A stretch of DNA of 64,000 bases from Arenibacter palladensis (GCF_900129275.1 NZ_FQUX01000006.1:62001-126000); one strand, 5' to 3'. Positions 36,451 through 46,427 are shown, numbered from the stretch's first letter. Program-made: numbers and translations. Notes: generated by a model not told the origin, from the letters alone.

Positions 36451-36464
36451 TGTGTAAGCACACA
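36451..36464 (-). promoter_or_regulatory. Predicted LacI operator O2
   Basis: TGTGTAAGCACACA, differing from O1 by one central base. Its start is exactly 90 bp from that of O1, upstream of the promoter, which would allow repression by looping or by two dimers acting together. Confidence 0.65.
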
Positions 36465-36563
36465 CCTAATTGCCAAAACCCGAAATACCGTTTTAGAATG
36501 CCTAAATCAACAACTTTGACCTCGTGAAATATATGCTAAAGAAAAACCAGAATGTATGTTGGC

Positions 36564-37325
36564 CTACAACGACTTTCTTATGGCGATAAACAAAAAAATA
36601 AATAATGAGTACATTATAAAAAAGGGTATTATGTAGTCTGCCCAGCCCAAAACCAGCATCACACTTATTATTAAGAGCTGAAACCCAAGACCAAAGGTAG
36701 ATACGGCCGTCATAAGCCAATTAGGCAGATGCCTTCCATTGGCAGCTTCACCATCCAACTTATAAATTATTCGGTCAAAACTACCATAAAGTACCCTGTA
36801 CCACCAAAACAGAACATTCACATTGCGCTGATGTTCCCCTACCATTGCCACCGGAGTCCCAGATTCAAAAATTCGGCTTGTAACATCACCTTGAAACTTA
36901 TTTCTCAAGATTACGTAATAATAATTATATAGGGTACCCTGAAGCTGCAGTCCCAAGAACGCCAATACCGTATAACCAATACCTACCCTGGTTATACGCC
37001 ATAGGACCAAAAATATAAGGATATTCAACACAAAATCAGAAAGGGAATCAAAATACCTGCCAGTGTAGGAGGGCGTATCCTTGATCCGAGCCAATTCACC
37101 ATCGGCGGCATCCAAGATAGATTTTAAAATAAAAAAAAAGGCAGCGTACCAATTATAGCCATAATACATGCAAGCCACTGCTATAACACCCGAACAAAGG
37201 AATCCAAAAGTAACCTGAATAGGCGTAATGGTGGTTTTCTTTAGTCCGTTCGCAATAATCCTGGCAATTGGTCTTCCATAGTCAGAAAGGTCTAAAAATT
37301 TATGATCTTCCGGTAATTTAGACAT
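36564..37325 (-). CDS. CDP-alcohol phosphatidyltransferase family protein
   Basis: A 253-residue membrane enzyme with the full signature of the family: D72-x2-D75-G76-x2-A-R, then G89, D93 and D97 (LDAADGELAR to YFDSLSD). It has six predicted membrane segments. Members make phospholipids or phosphodiester polyol lipids from CDP-diacylglycerol or CDP-alcohols. The specific alcohol is not evident from sequence. It lies upstream of the LacI promoter region on the same strand and is separated by the operators, so it is probably a separate transcription unit. Confidence 0.87.
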   Translation of the reverse strand: MSKLPEDHKFLDLSDYGRPIARIIANGLKKTTITPIQVTFGFLCSGVIAVACMYYGYNWYAAFFFILKSILDAADGELARIKDTPSYTGRYFDSLSDFVLNILIFLVLWRITRVGIGYTVLAFLGLQLQGTLYNYYYVILRNKFQGDVTSRIFESGTPVAMVGEHQRNVNVLFWWYRVLYGSFDRIIYKLDGEAANGRHLPNWLMTAVSTFGLGFQLLIISVMLVLGWADYIIPFFIMYSLFIFLFIAIRKSL

Positions 37326-37529
37326 TCTCAGCTTTTTTTATGGAGCATTTTTAATGACTTAGCTACCTAAATTAAAACAGCACACTTATTTATTCTTATT
37401 AAATATACGATTAAATAAGATGCGATTTCTTTAGGCTTCCGTAAAACAAGGGAATGGCCCTAATAATTATGAGAGAAAATTACACTGTAATTATAGACAT
37501 GGCAACCAGCAAAAGTAAAACTCCGCCAT

Positions 37530-38546
37530 CTACCCTTCCAAAATCTCAATTTGCCGTATGATGTCTTTTTCGGTAATAGGATAGGGAACGCCTTCAATAA
37601 TGGATTTGTAAACATCTTCGAACAAATTAATATAAGAGGATTTTGCCGATTCTATTTCTTCCGTATGCCTTTCACCGTTCTCGGAAATGGTAGTGAGTAC
37701 ACCATTTCTATTGGCATCCTCTATACCAAACAAAGGGTTTCCCGGACTCATTCCCGCCAGAAGCTGCTGCTCCTGAATGTCCGTTCGCTGTTTCACAAAT
37801 GTACCCTTGGTTCCGTTTAGAACAAAAGCGGCTTGCGGTTGCACCACCAACATGCTCATTGTTAAAAACACCTGCACGCCCTTTGGATACACTAAATGTA
37901 AATGCACATAATCATCCACCTGGGTATTGGGCCTAAATTGCCCAGTGTACTTGCTCCATTGCAAGGGGTATCCAAATAATGCAAAAGTGGCGTCCAATAA
38001 ATGTGGGGCCAGATCATACATGAGACCACTACCAGGCACTGGGGTTTCCTTGGCAATCTTAGGACCTATATGATGTCGGTACCGATCGTACCGCATATGG
38101 GCCTCTACCAAGGATCCAAGCTTACCGGACTCCAATACACTTTTAACGGAAAGAAAATCACTGTCATACCTTCTATTCTGATATGGCAGAATACTACGAT
38201 CAACCCTTTTTGCCTCTGCAAAAAGTTCCTTGGCCTCAGCACTGCTAACACAAAATGGCTTTTCTACCAAAACGTGCTTCTTTGCCCGGAGCGCCTTTAG
38301 CGCAAATTCGAAATGCGTATAATTGGGGGTATTTACCACTACCAGCTCAATGTCCTTATCAGCTATAAGGTCATCAACACTGTCATAACTTGTTATATTG
38401 GGATACGCCCTAGATGCTATTTTTTTACTCCTCTCAACCACTGCGGTTAATTGGAACCCAGGATGTTCATTCAAAAATGGAGCATGAAACAAGGTGCCCG
38501 ACATTCCGAATGAAAGAATACCCGTATTTATCATCTTTTTAGACAT
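37530..38546 (-). CDS. Cytosolic Gfo/Idh/MocA family oxidoreductase
   Basis: A 338-residue oxidoreductase with no export signal. The Rossmann start is NTGILSFGMSGTLFHAPFL, the shape seen in the YdgJ/scyllo-inositol dehydrogenase-like subgroup; the EKP motif is in KKHVLVEKPFCVSS, and GSGLMYDLAPHLLD is the catalytic-histidine block. It could oxidise or reduce an imported sugar or inositol. It is a separate unit 204 bp from the CDP-alcohol enzyme gene and 73 bp from valS, so no operon partner indicates its substrate. Confidence 0.87.
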   Translation of the reverse strand: MSKKMINTGILSFGMSGTLFHAPFLNEHPGFQLTAVVERSKKIASRAYPNITSYDSVDDLIADKDIELVVVNTPNYTHFEFALKALRAKKHVLVEKPFCVSSAEAKELFAEAKRVDRSILPYQNRRYDSDFLSVKSVLESGKLGSLVEAHMRYDRYRHHIGPKIAKETPVPGSGLMYDLAPHLLDATFALFGYPLQWSKYTGQFRPNTQVDDYVHLHLVYPKGVQVFLTMSMLVVQPQAAFVLNGTKGTFVKQRTDIQEQQLLAGMSPGNPLFGIEDANRNGVLTTISENGERHTEEIESAKSSYINLFEDVYKSIIEGVPYPITEKDIIRQIEILEG

Positions 38547-38619
38547 AATTTAAGTTACTTTCATTAAAAACATGGGCATTCCCCTTACCCAGAAACACTG
38601 TAATTACAGACCTTGGCAA

Positions 38620-41250
38620 TTACTTTAAACTAGCCAAACTCTTCTCCAAGGTATCAATTTTAGCAATAGCGTCCGCTTCCTTCTGCCGTTCCAGGTCAAT
38701 TACCTGCGCTGGGGCGTTGGCCACAAAACGTTCATTGGAAAGTTTTTTTCGCACGGACACCAAAAAGCCCTTTATATACTCCAATTCCTCTTCCAACTTC
38801 TTAATTTCCGCCCCAATGTCAATGGCCCCTACCATGGGAACAAAGTATTCATTGGACTTCACCCTGAACGTTAGAGCGCCGTCTACTGCGCTGTCAACAT
38901 AATCAATAGCTGATAAATTAGTGAGCTTGGCAATTACCACGTCCCAATCCCTGGAAATATCCCCGTCATTTAAAACCGCCAATTGTAGCGCATCTTTCAT
39001 AGGAATATTCTTTTCTTTTCTAATGGTACGTATTCCGGCAATAACCTCCGCAGCAAAATTAAAGCCTTCTATTAGGTCCTCGTTTACAGGCTGTACGCTT
39101 GGCCATTTAGCAATGACCAATGCCTCTTCCGGGGTACGTTCGGCAATGTGCTGCCAAACCTCCTCTGTAAGAAAAGGCATAAACGGATGCAATAGTTTTA
39201 GGTTTTCTTCAAAAATATGGATTACGGCATCAAATGTAATCCGATCTATAGGCTGCTGGTAAGCCGGTTTAATAATTTCCAACAACCAAGAACTATAATC
39301 GTCCCAAACCAATTTATAAATGGCCATTAAAGCATCCGAGATACGATACTTACTGAAATGGTCCTCTATCTCTTCAAGAGTTTTATTGAATTTGGAGGTA
39401 TACCATTCAATACCCAACTTGGAAGCCTCCGGTTGTGGCAGATCTGCCACTTCCCAGCCTTTTACCAAACGGAAACCGTTCCATATCTTATTGGCGAAGT
39501 TTTTCCCCTGTTGGCACAAGGCTTCATCGAACATTAGATCGTTACCTGCTGCGGAACTCAATAAAAGTCCTACACGAACACCATCTGCTCCGTAATCTTC
39601 GATCAATTGTAGCGCATCAGGCGAATTTCCGAGCGACTTGGACATTTTTCTTCTTTGCTTATCGCGCACCAACCCAGTAAGATATACGTTCTCAAAAGGT
39701 CTTTCATTTCGGTATTCATAGCCTGAAATAATCATTCTGGCCACCCAAAAGAACAATATATCCGGCCCGGTCACCAAATCATTGGTAGGATAGTAATACT
39801 CTATTTCCTTATTATCGGGCTCCAAAATCCCGTTAAAAACACTTATAGGCCATAACCAAGAAGAAAACCAGGTATCCAGGGCATCTGCATCCTGTTTTAG
39901 GTCCTTCAATGTTAAATTGGAATTTCCGGATTTTTTCCTGGCAAGATCCAAAGCCGCTTCCTCGGTTTCGGCCACGACAAAATCATCCTGACCATCTCCA
40001 TAATAATAGGCCGGGATTTGTTGTCCCCACCACAATTGTCGTGAAATGTTCCAATCGCGGATATTTTCCATCCAATGGCGATAGGTATTTTCGAATTTTT
40101 TAGGAAAAAGCTTTATATCGTCATCCTCCAAAACCGCCTTTATAGCTGGTTTGGCCAGTTCTTCCATACTTAAGAACCACTGATCGGACAACCTTGGTTC
40201 AATGACCGCTTTGGTCCTTTCCGATGTACCAATTTTATTAATATGCTGTTCTGTCTTTACCAAAAAGCCCTTTTCTTCCAATTCTTTTGAAATGGATTTA
40301 CGAACCTCAAAACGGTCCTTACCTTCATAATGCAGTCCAAAACTATTTAAACTGGCATCCTCATTAAAGATATCTATGGTCTCCAGATTGTGTTTCTCTC
40401 CTAGGGCCTTGTCATTGATATCGTGCGCTGGGGTCACTTTTAGACAACCCGTTCCAAATTCAACATCAACATATTCATCCTCTATTATGGGTATGATCCT
40501 ATTGCATATGGGCACTATGGCATTTTTTCCTCTCAGGTGGGCATAACGCTCATCATTTGGGTTAATACAGATTGCCGTATCCCCTAAAATGGTCTCCGGC
40601 CTAGTCGTGGCAATGGTAACGGTCTCCTCCGAACCTTCTATTTTATAGGACAAATAATACAACAAGCCTTGTCTTTCCTCATATACAACTTCCTCATCGG
40701 ACAGTGTAGTTTTTGCCTCAGGGTCCCAGTTTACCATACGATAGCCCCTGTATATGAGCCCTTTATTATAAAGATCCACAAAAACCTTGATAACGGAGGC
40801 GGACATATTGTCATCCATGGTAAACTTGGTACGCTCCCAATCGCAGGAACAGCCCAATTTCTTCAACTGTTCCAAGATGACACCACCATATTCATGGGTC
40901 CAATCCCAAGCATGCTTCAAAAATTCCTCACGGGTGATATCCTTTTTATCTATCCCCTGTTCCTTTAGTTTGGCAACCACTTTGGCCTCCGTAGCTATGG
41001 AAGCGTGATCGGTACCAGGAACCCAGCAGGCATTCTTCCCCATTAAACGGGCCCTACGGATCAAAACGTCCTGTATGGTATTGTTTAACATATGCCCCAT
41101 ATGCAATACACCGGTAACATTGGGTGGTGGTATAACTATGGTATATGGCTCCCTATCATCTGGTGTGGAATGAAAATAATTATGTTTGGTCCAATACTCG
41201 TACCATTGGCCCTCTACTCTGTGAGGCTCATATTTTGATGGAATTTCCAT
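38620..41250 (-). CDS. valS: Valine--tRNA ligase
   Basis: An 876-residue class I aminoacyl-tRNA synthetase. The HIGH motif is HMGH (50-53) in [13 protein letters not shown], and KMSKSLGNS lies near residue 535. The CP1 editing domain contains [15 protein letters not shown], the family mark. The anticodon-binding part includes [13 protein letters not shown], and the C-terminal coiled coil ([15 protein letters not shown]) is the ValS tRNA-binding arm. Length is normal for Bacteroidetes. Confidence 0.97.
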   Translation of the reverse strand: MEIPSKYEPHRVEGQWYEYWTKHNYFHSTPDDREPYTIVIPPPNVTGVLHMGHMLNNTIQDVLIRRARLMGKNACWVPGTDHASIATEAKVVAKLKEQGIDKKDITREEFLKHAWDWTHEYGGVILEQLKKLGCSCDWERTKFTMDDNMSASVIKVFVDLYNKGLIYRGYRMVNWDPEAKTTLSDEEVVYEERQGLLYYLSYKIEGSEETVTIATTRPETILGDTAICINPNDERYAHLRGKNAIVPICNRIIPIIEDEYVDVEFGTGCLKVTPAHDINDKALGEKHNLETIDIFNEDASLNSFGLHYEGKDRFEVRKSISKELEEKGFLVKTEQHINKIGTSERTKAVIEPRLSDQWFLSMEELAKPAIKAVLEDDDIKLFPKKFENTYRHWMENIRDWNISRQLWWGQQIPAYYYGDGQDDFVVAETEEAALDLARKKSGNSNLTLKDLKQDADALDTWFSSWLWPISVFNGILEPDNKEIEYYYPTNDLVTGPDILFFWVARMIISGYEYRNERPFENVYLTGLVRDKQRRKMSKSLGNSPDALQLIEDYGADGVRVGLLLSSAAGNDLMFDEALCQQGKNFANKIWNGFRLVKGWEVADLPQPEASKLGIEWYTSKFNKTLEEIEDHFSKYRISDALMAIYKLVWDDYSSWLLEIIKPAYQQPIDRITFDAVIHIFEENLKLLHPFMPFLTEEVWQHIAERTPEEALVIAKWPSVQPVNEDLIEGFNFAAEVIAGIRTIRKEKNIPMKDALQLAVLNDGDISRDWDVVIAKLTNLSAIDYVDSAVDGALTFRVKSNEYFVPMVGAIDIGAEIKKLEEELEYIKGFLVSVRKKLSNERFVANAPAQVIDLERQKEADAIAKIDTLEKSLASLK

Positions 41251-41394
41251 TATTTGGAACAGTTTTTGCTTGCCCTATACGGACGATTACTAAATGAGTG
41301 CAATATTAAGGTTAAACTTGAAGTAATTCTAAGGTTTTCGACCATTTTGAAATACGAAACAAAAATAAGTAACGTTATTACATAACAAAAGAAT

Positions 41395-41425
41395 TTTGGA
41401 GGTTCATTAAAAACATTTACTTTTG
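41395..41425 (+). promoter_or_regulatory. Bacteroidetes promoter of the DUF1573 gene
   Basis: TTTG (41395-41398), 19 bp, TACTTTTG (41418-41425): a textbook -33/-7 pair. The -7 element ends 22 bp before the start codon at 41448. Confidence 0.78.
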
Positions 41426-41447
41426 AAATTCACCAAAAACTAAAAAT

Positions 41448-41834
41448 ATGAAAAAAATAGTACTAGTTCTATTTATTGGTCTCTTAGGTTTTGGCCTAAC
41501 CGCTCAAGAAAATGTAGCGAAAATCAAATTCAAAACAGAAACCGTTGATTATGGTGAAATCGCTAAAGGAAGCGATGGTGTAAGGATATTTGAATTTACG
41601 AATACAGGGGATGCCCCACTTGTTATAAGCAAGGTTAGCTCTAGCTGTGGATGTACCATTCCAAAAAAACCGGAAGGTCCTATCTTACCAGGTAAAACTG
41701 GACAGATACAAGTAAAATATGACACTAATAGAGTTGGACCAATCGCAAAAGCGATTACTGTTATTTCCAACGCTGACACCCCAACGAAGGTGTTAAAAAT
41801 TAAAGGAAAGGTATTGCCGGCAGAAGGTAAATAA
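41448..41834 (+). CDS. DUF1573 secreted protein
   Basis: A 128-residue exported protein: signal peptide MKKIVLVLFIGLLGFGLTAQ, then one DUF1573 immunoglobulin-like beta domain with the block DYGEIAKGSDGVRIFEFTN, the paired cysteines in SSCGCTIPKKP, and KVLKIKGKVLPA at the end. The family is very common in Bacteroidetes and its role is unknown. The gene is a monocistron framed by a consensus promoter and a strong terminator, which suggests high expression. Confidence 0.88.
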   Translation: MKKIVLVLFIGLLGFGLTAQENVAKIKFKTETVDYGEIAKGSDGVRIFEFTNTGDAPLVISKVSSSCGCTIPKKPEGPILPGKTGQIQVKYDTNRVGPIAKAITVISNADTPTKVLKIKGKVLPAEGK

Positions 41835-41853
41835 ATACCATTCATAAATATAT

Positions 41854-41900
41854 AAGCTTGTTAAGTACCAATTGTGGGTATTTAACAAGCTTTCTTTTTT
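41854..41900 (+). terminator. Strong Rho-independent terminator
   Basis: A 16-bp stem (41854-41869 with 41877-41892, one G-T wobble at 41865/41881), a 7-base loop, then TCTTTTTT at 41893-41900. It terminates the DUF1573 transcript; the minus-strand flank is also fairly T-rich and may serve the convergent protease gene. Confidence 0.85.
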
Positions 41901-41965
41901 AAGGGACCCATATTGCTAAAGCCACCGCTGGATTGCAGGTGATAGGTGAACAAATCCAGACTCAT

Positions 41966-43300
41966 TTATTTGAACAAACCTTTAAGCACATAGGTTATCA
42001 GCATGTCTTTTTGGTAACGCTCTATAAGCACCTTCACCCGTTTTCCTTCCTTTTCATTGAGCATGTGCAGGATTTGTTGAAGTTTGTAATGGTGTACCTT
42101 TTTCCCATTTACGGCAAGAATAACGTCCCCTTCCTGCAAACCGGCCTTATGCCCTGGACTTCCCGCACGTATACCGGACACTATAATTTCCGGCACCATA
42201 CTTAGTCTAGTCATGTTCTCGAAGAGAATTTGCACATCCCCGAACGACTTGCCACTATCCACCAATACCAATCCACCTGCATCGGCTATACTTTCGGAAA
42301 TATAACGCATCCCGTTATGCTGGATATCTATCCCGCTCAAATTAAAATCGAATGGGTGATCAAAAAGTGCATTTTTACGCAAGCTCAGGGTACGCTCACC
42401 ATAATTGAATACTAGGGTAAATCTTTTTAGGACTTCTCCGCCCAAACTACCATTTCTATTCCCAAAGGCGGTAATGGAATTAAAATACTGTAAATCTGGA
42501 AATGCCGTTTTGGCATCCCTTAACTGAAAGCCACCCAAGCTAATTCCGTCTATTTTGGTCCTTTTTCCGTAAATACCACCACTTAGCCCTTGGCCCAGAA
42601 AATCCACATAATTATCTTCAGGAATTCCTAATCCCTTATCCATATCCTCAAAAAGCCATACCGCATCGGAACTCCCCGAATCTATTAATAGCTCCACAGG
42701 AATACTGCTTTTATTTTTCATAAATACATGACCTTGTACATATGCTTTGTTCTGCACAATGCGCAAGGGAATTGTACGGATTTTAGAGCTTTTTTTGGAC
42801 TTATACAGTTCACGGTCATGAAGCTTTAAAAATTTTGATGAATAATTTATCTCGACCACAAAGTCCCTAAAGAGGTCATAACCAATAATTCCATGGACCG
42901 GTAAACCCAGCCTAGGGGAAAGGTTCAGATCAGGGTCCATGACCACATAGAGCAACTGATCCTTATTGACAACTTTACCAATCTTAAAAATATTGGAATC
43001 TGAACTCAGGGCATCAATTGGTTCACCTTCACCAAGGCCTTTTATTACAATTTCCGATACATTGTTGATTTGAATGGAATCCTTATCCGATAAATTAAAA
43101 AGAATGGGCTTGTTTACCCCAGAATCCAAAATAAATGAAAGTTCCGCGCCGTTTACCTCTATTGGAATTATAATAAGATTGTTCACCAATTGAAACTTCA
43201 CCTTTTGAAACTTTTCTCCAACCGGTAATTCAAAATTTTGCGATAACAACAGAACTGGACAGCACCAAATAAGGAAAACCATATGTCTTAAGAAAGCCAT
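41966..43300 (-). CDS. Exported aspartyl protease with PDZ domain
   Basis: A 444-residue protein with signal peptide MAFLRHMVFLIWCCPVLLLSQ. Two retropepsin-like halves carry D59-S-G in FILDSGVNKP and D207-S-G in LLIDSGSSDAV. A PDZ domain at about 365-435 has GIRAGSPGHKAGLQEGDVILAVNG. Such proteins cut or bind peptides outside the cytoplasm. The two DSG motifs within one chain suggest a single-chain bilobed enzyme. The gene converges on the DUF1573 gene. Confidence 0.85.
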   Translation of the reverse strand: MAFLRHMVFLIWCCPVLLLSQNFELPVGEKFQKVKFQLVNNLIIIPIEVNGAELSFILDSGVNKPILFNLSDKDSIQINNVSEIVIKGLGEGEPIDALSSDSNIFKIGKVVNKDQLLYVVMDPDLNLSPRLGLPVHGIIGYDLFRDFVVEINYSSKFLKLHDRELYKSKKSSKIRTIPLRIVQNKAYVQGHVFMKNKSSIPVELLIDSGSSDAVWLFEDMDKGLGIPEDNYVDFLGQGLSGGIYGKRTKIDGISLGGFQLRDAKTAFPDLQYFNSITAFGNRNGSLGGEVLKRFTLVFNYGERTLSLRKNALFDHPFDFNLSGIDIQHNGMRYISESIADAGGLVLVDSGKSFGDVQILFENMTRLSMVPEIIVSGIRAGSPGHKAGLQEGDVILAVNGKKVHHYKLQQILHMLNEKEGKRVKVLIERYQKDMLITYVLKGLFK

Positions 43301-43452
43301 CTTATTTCCATTTTTAAGTAACCTAACCCTCTAATTTACAAACAAAACCCTTGACAATAGAATCATTTAACATATTAATATGGAATCAAATAAGGCCGTT
43401 TTATTGTTTTGTCCATATTGATTTCTCATTTTTGTCTAAAATTAAAATCGAT

Positions 43453-44643
43453 ATGCCATCAATTTCACGGAGAGGCGAAACAATGCCGGAATCTCCAATA
43501 AGAAAACTAGTGCCTTTTGCTGAAGCTGCCATAAAAAGAGGTATTAAGATCATCCACCTAAATATTGGCCAACCCGATATAAAAACTCCCAAAGTTGCCT
43601 TGGATGCCGTTAAAAACAATACTTTGGAGGTCCTGGCATACAGTAGAACAGAGGGTTCCGAATCCTACAGGGAAAAGATTGCCGCATATTACGCAAAGAA
43701 CAACATTCATGTTAATGCGGACAATATTATAGTCACTACAGGTGGATCGGAAGCATTGTCCTTTGCATTGGGAAGTATTGCGGATAATGACGACGAAATT
43801 ATTATCCCCGAACCTTTTTATGCCAATTACAACGGATTTGCCAATGCCAGTGGAATAAAGGTAGTACCGGTGGTTTCCAACATCGAGAATAATTTTGCAT
43901 TGCCTCCCATTGATGAATTTGAAAAACTAATAACACCAAGGACAAAGGCAATCCTAATATGTAATCCGGGAAATCCAACAGGCTATTTATATACAAGGGA
44001 AGAAATTAAAAAACTTGCCGCAATAGTAAAAAAACACAACCTCTTCCTGATTGCCGACGAGGTATACCGTGAATTTATTTATGAAGGTAGGGAGCATTAT
44101 TCCATTCTTCAGGAAGAAGGCTTGGAAGAACATGCCATTATAATAGACTCTGTTTCCAAAAGATATAGTATGTGCGGGGCTCGAATTGGATATTTGGTCT
44201 CCAAAAATAAGGAAGTTATAAAGACCGCCCTTAAATTTGCCCAGGCCCGACTTTCCCCACCAACCTACGCCCAGATTGCAAGTGAAGCTGCCTTGGACAC
44301 CCCTCAATCTTACTTTGATGATGTAAAAAAGGAATACGAGGAACGCAGAAACATACTTATATCGGAACTGAACAAACTTGACGGTGTGGTAGTTGCCCAG
44401 CCACAGGGGGCATTCTATTGTATTGCACAACTTCCCATTGACAATGCCGATGTTTTTGCCCAATGGCTACTGGAAGATTTCAATTTGAACGGGGAAACCG
44501 TAATGGTAGCACCTGCAGCGGGATTCTATGCAACAAAAGGTTTGGGAACCGACCAGATCAGAATTGCCTATGTCTTGGAAAAGGAAGATCTAAAAAGAGC
44601 TGTTCACATTTTAAAGGAGGCCTTAAAGGTATATGCAAATTAA
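43453..44643 (+). CDS. Class I/II PLP-dependent aminotransferase
   Basis: A 396-residue fold-type I aminotransferase of the aspartate-transaminase-like group. Motifs: IHLNIGQPDIKTP (33-45), NPGNPTGYLY, ADEVYREFIY, and the cofactor lysine K236 in DSVSKRYSMCGARIG. The ATG at 43453 is chosen because the family start MPSISRRGETMPESPIRKL begins there; 34 open codons upstream do not match. Its stop overlaps the murB start (TAATG), so the two are coupled. The amino-acid substrate is not fixed by sequence. Confidence 0.9.
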   Translation: MPSISRRGETMPESPIRKLVPFAEAAIKRGIKIIHLNIGQPDIKTPKVALDAVKNNTLEVLAYSRTEGSESYREKIAAYYAKNNIHVNADNIIVTTGGSEALSFALGSIADNDDEIIIPEPFYANYNGFANASGIKVVPVVSNIENNFALPPIDEFEKLITPRTKAILICNPGNPTGYLYTREEIKKLAAIVKKHNLFLIADEVYREFIYEGREHYSILQEEGLEEHAIIIDSVSKRYSMCGARIGYLVSKNKEVIKTALKFAQARLSPPTYAQIASEAALDTPQSYFDDVKKEYEERRNILISELNKLDGVVVAQPQGAFYCIAQLPIDNADVFAQWLLEDFNLNGETVMVAPAAGFYATKGLGTDQIRIAYVLEKEDLKRAVHILKEALKVYAN

Positions 44644-45659
44644 TGGATATACAGGAAGACATATCCCTTAAAGAATACAATACTTTTGGAATTGACGCCA
44701 AGGCAAGATTCTTTTGTGAAATAAATTCGATCGCCGAACTAAAACAAGCACTGGAGCTTAAGGGATATCCCAATTTATTTGTACTTGGGGGCGGTAGTAA
44801 TATGCTCATCACCAAAGATTTGGAGAACCTGGTACTGCATATCAACCTTAAGGGAATTGAGGTAGTTTCAGAAAATAAGGATGAGGCCATCATAAAAGTC
44901 TATGCCGGTGAAAATTGGCACAATATGGTATTGTGGACCTTGGACCACGATTATGGTGGATTGGAGAATTTATCCCTCATTCCAGGTAATACGGGTACCG
45001 CTCCAATTCAGAACATAGGCGCCTACGGAGTTGAACTAAAGGACACCTTTGTATGTTGCGAGGCCATGGAAATAGCCACCCGTGAACTTAAAACCTTTAC
45101 CAAGGACGAGTGCCAGTTTGGCTATCGCGATTCCTATTTCAAAAATGAAGGGCTTGGAAAATACATTATTACTTCCGTTAGTTTTAAATTGACCAAAAGA
45201 AATCACAAGCTAAATGTGGACTATGGGGCCATTGTTTCCGAATTGCAGCATAATGGTATTACCAATCCCGGCATTAAGGATGTCTCCAATGCGGTAATTG
45301 CCATAAGAAAAAGTAAGTTGCCAGACCCAAAGGAATTGGGCAATAGCGGAAGTTTCTTCAAAAACCCGGTCGTAGATAGACAACAATTCGACAACTTCAC
45401 TAAGCTGAACCCCACTGCCCCTTTTTACAAGGTATCCGAAAATGAGTTCAAGATACCGGCAGGCTGGCTCATTGAACAATGTGGATATAAGGGAAAGCGA
45501 TTTGGCGATGCCGGAGTACACAAAAACCAAGCCTTGGTGCTGGTCAATTACGGTAATGCCTCGGGAGCCGATATCATTGAACTGGCCGAAAAAATAATTG
45601 AAAGTGTGTCGCAGAATTTCGGAATTACAATTAGTCCGGAAGTCAATATAATAAAATAA
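44643..45659 (+). CDS. murB: UDP-N-acetylenolpyruvoylglucosamine reductase
   Basis: A 338-residue FAD enzyme that reduces UDP-GlcNAc-enolpyruvate to UDP-MurNAc in peptidoglycan synthesis. FAD-binding blocks are NTFGIDAKARFF and LFVLGGGSNMLI, and IPGNTGTAPIQNIGAYG is conserved. The proton-donating serine is S237 in GNSGSFFKNP. The C-terminal PAGWLIEQCGYKGKRFGDAG block is the long (type I) MurB form. It starts inside the aminotransferase stop codon at 44641-44643. Confidence 0.95.
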   Translation: MDIQEDISLKEYNTFGIDAKARFFCEINSIAELKQALELKGYPNLFVLGGGSNMLITKDLENLVLHINLKGIEVVSENKDEAIIKVYAGENWHNMVLWTLDHDYGGLENLSLIPGNTGTAPIQNIGAYGVELKDTFVCCEAMEIATRELKTFTKDECQFGYRDSYFKNEGLGKYIITSVSFKLTKRNHKLNVDYGAIVSELQHNGITNPGIKDVSNAVIAIRKSKLPDPKELGNSGSFFKNPVVDRQQFDNFTKLNPTAPFYKVSENEFKIPAGWLIEQCGYKGKRFGDAGVHKNQALVLVNYGNASGADIIELAEKIIESVSQNFGITISPEVNIIK

Positions 45660-45682
45660 CCCCTGACAAAGAATGCCAGGGG
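45660..45682 (+). terminator. Weak hairpin after murB
   Basis: CCCCTG (45660-45665) and CAGGGG (45677-45682) form a 6-bp stem with an 11-base loop directly after the murB stop. No T tract follows, so terminator function is uncertain. Confidence 0.35.
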
Positions 45683-45746
45683 CTATACCAAACCAAACTA
45701 ACCAAAAATTAAATGCACAGTTACCAGCTGTCCATTTATCCAATTA

Positions 45747-45786
45747 AAACGCTAAGTATAACAATCAATTTTATAATTTAGCGTTT
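45747..45786. repeat. 9-bp inverted repeat upstream of the ECF sigma gene
   Basis: AAACGCTAA (45747-45755) and TTAGCGTTT (45778-45786) are perfect inverted copies separated by 22 AT-rich bases, ending 71 bp before the sigma factor start. It could be a regulator site or an RNA hairpin; no T tract follows. Confidence 0.55.
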
Positions 45787-45857
45787 GTGTATATACGATG
45801 AAAACTAAGTAATTGGATGATTGCTTGGCAACTTTTTTTTGAGAACACACTAATTAT

Positions 45858-46427
45858 ATGAGCATATTACTGGAAAATCATATTGTTGAGCTTCTACAGG
45901 AGCGAAATGACAAGGCCATTTCCCTTCTTTATGAACACTACGGCGATACCTTATACGGGGTTGCCTATAAGGTAGTACGCGATGAGGAATTGGCTCAGGA
46001 TGTGGTTCAGGAAAGTTTCATTAAAATCTGGAAGAAATCGGATTCATACGACCCCACAAAAGCTAAATTGTTCACTTGGCTGTTTAGGATTACGCGCAAT
46101 ACGGCTATAGACAAATTAAGAAGTGCAAACAACAAATCCGATAAGGAAATCCAAATGGACGTTTCGGACGTATATAAACTAGGAACTGAAGGTATAATCC
46201 CTGACTTAATGGACGTTCAGGATAATTTGGATAAGATAGATTCAAAATATCAAATTGTATTGGACGCCCTATTTTTTCAAGGAATGACCCAGCAGGAGGC
46301 AAGCGAAGAATTGGACATACCTCTAGGTACCATTAAATCTAGATTAAAGATTGGACTTAGGGAGCTAAAGAAAATATATGGTTCAACGATGGTTATTGCC
46401 TGTTTACTAAGTTTATTTATGAATTAA
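45858..46427 (+). CDS. ECF RNA polymerase sigma factor
   Basis: A 189-residue sigma-70 family factor with region 2 (YGVAYKVVRDEELAQDVVQESFIKIWKK, LFTWLFRITRNTAIDKLRS) and region 4 (LDALFFQGMTQQEASEELDIPLGTIKSRLKIGLRELKKIYG). The C-terminus ends in a short hydrophobic stretch. The anti-sigma gene follows after 85 bp, so the pair should form an envelope stress switch. The signal is unknown. Confidence 0.92.
   Translation: MSILLENHIVELLQERNDKAISLLYEHYGDTLYGVAYKVVRDEELAQDVVQESFIKIWKKSDSYDPTKAKLFTWLFRITRNTAIDKLRSANNKSDKEIQMDVSDVYKLGTEGIIPDLMDVQDNLDKIDSKYQIVLDALFFQGMTQQEASEELDIPLGTIKSRLKIGLRELKKIYGSTMVIACLLSLFMN

Noticed and set aside
45660-45682. Hairpin after murB considered as a riboswitch or firm terminator
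   Set aside because: The stem is only 6 bp with no T tract and no known riboswitch core, so it is listed only as a weak hairpin.
45210-45743. A 177-codon minus-strand frame
   Set aside because: It is mostly antisense to the well-supported murB gene and has no motif.
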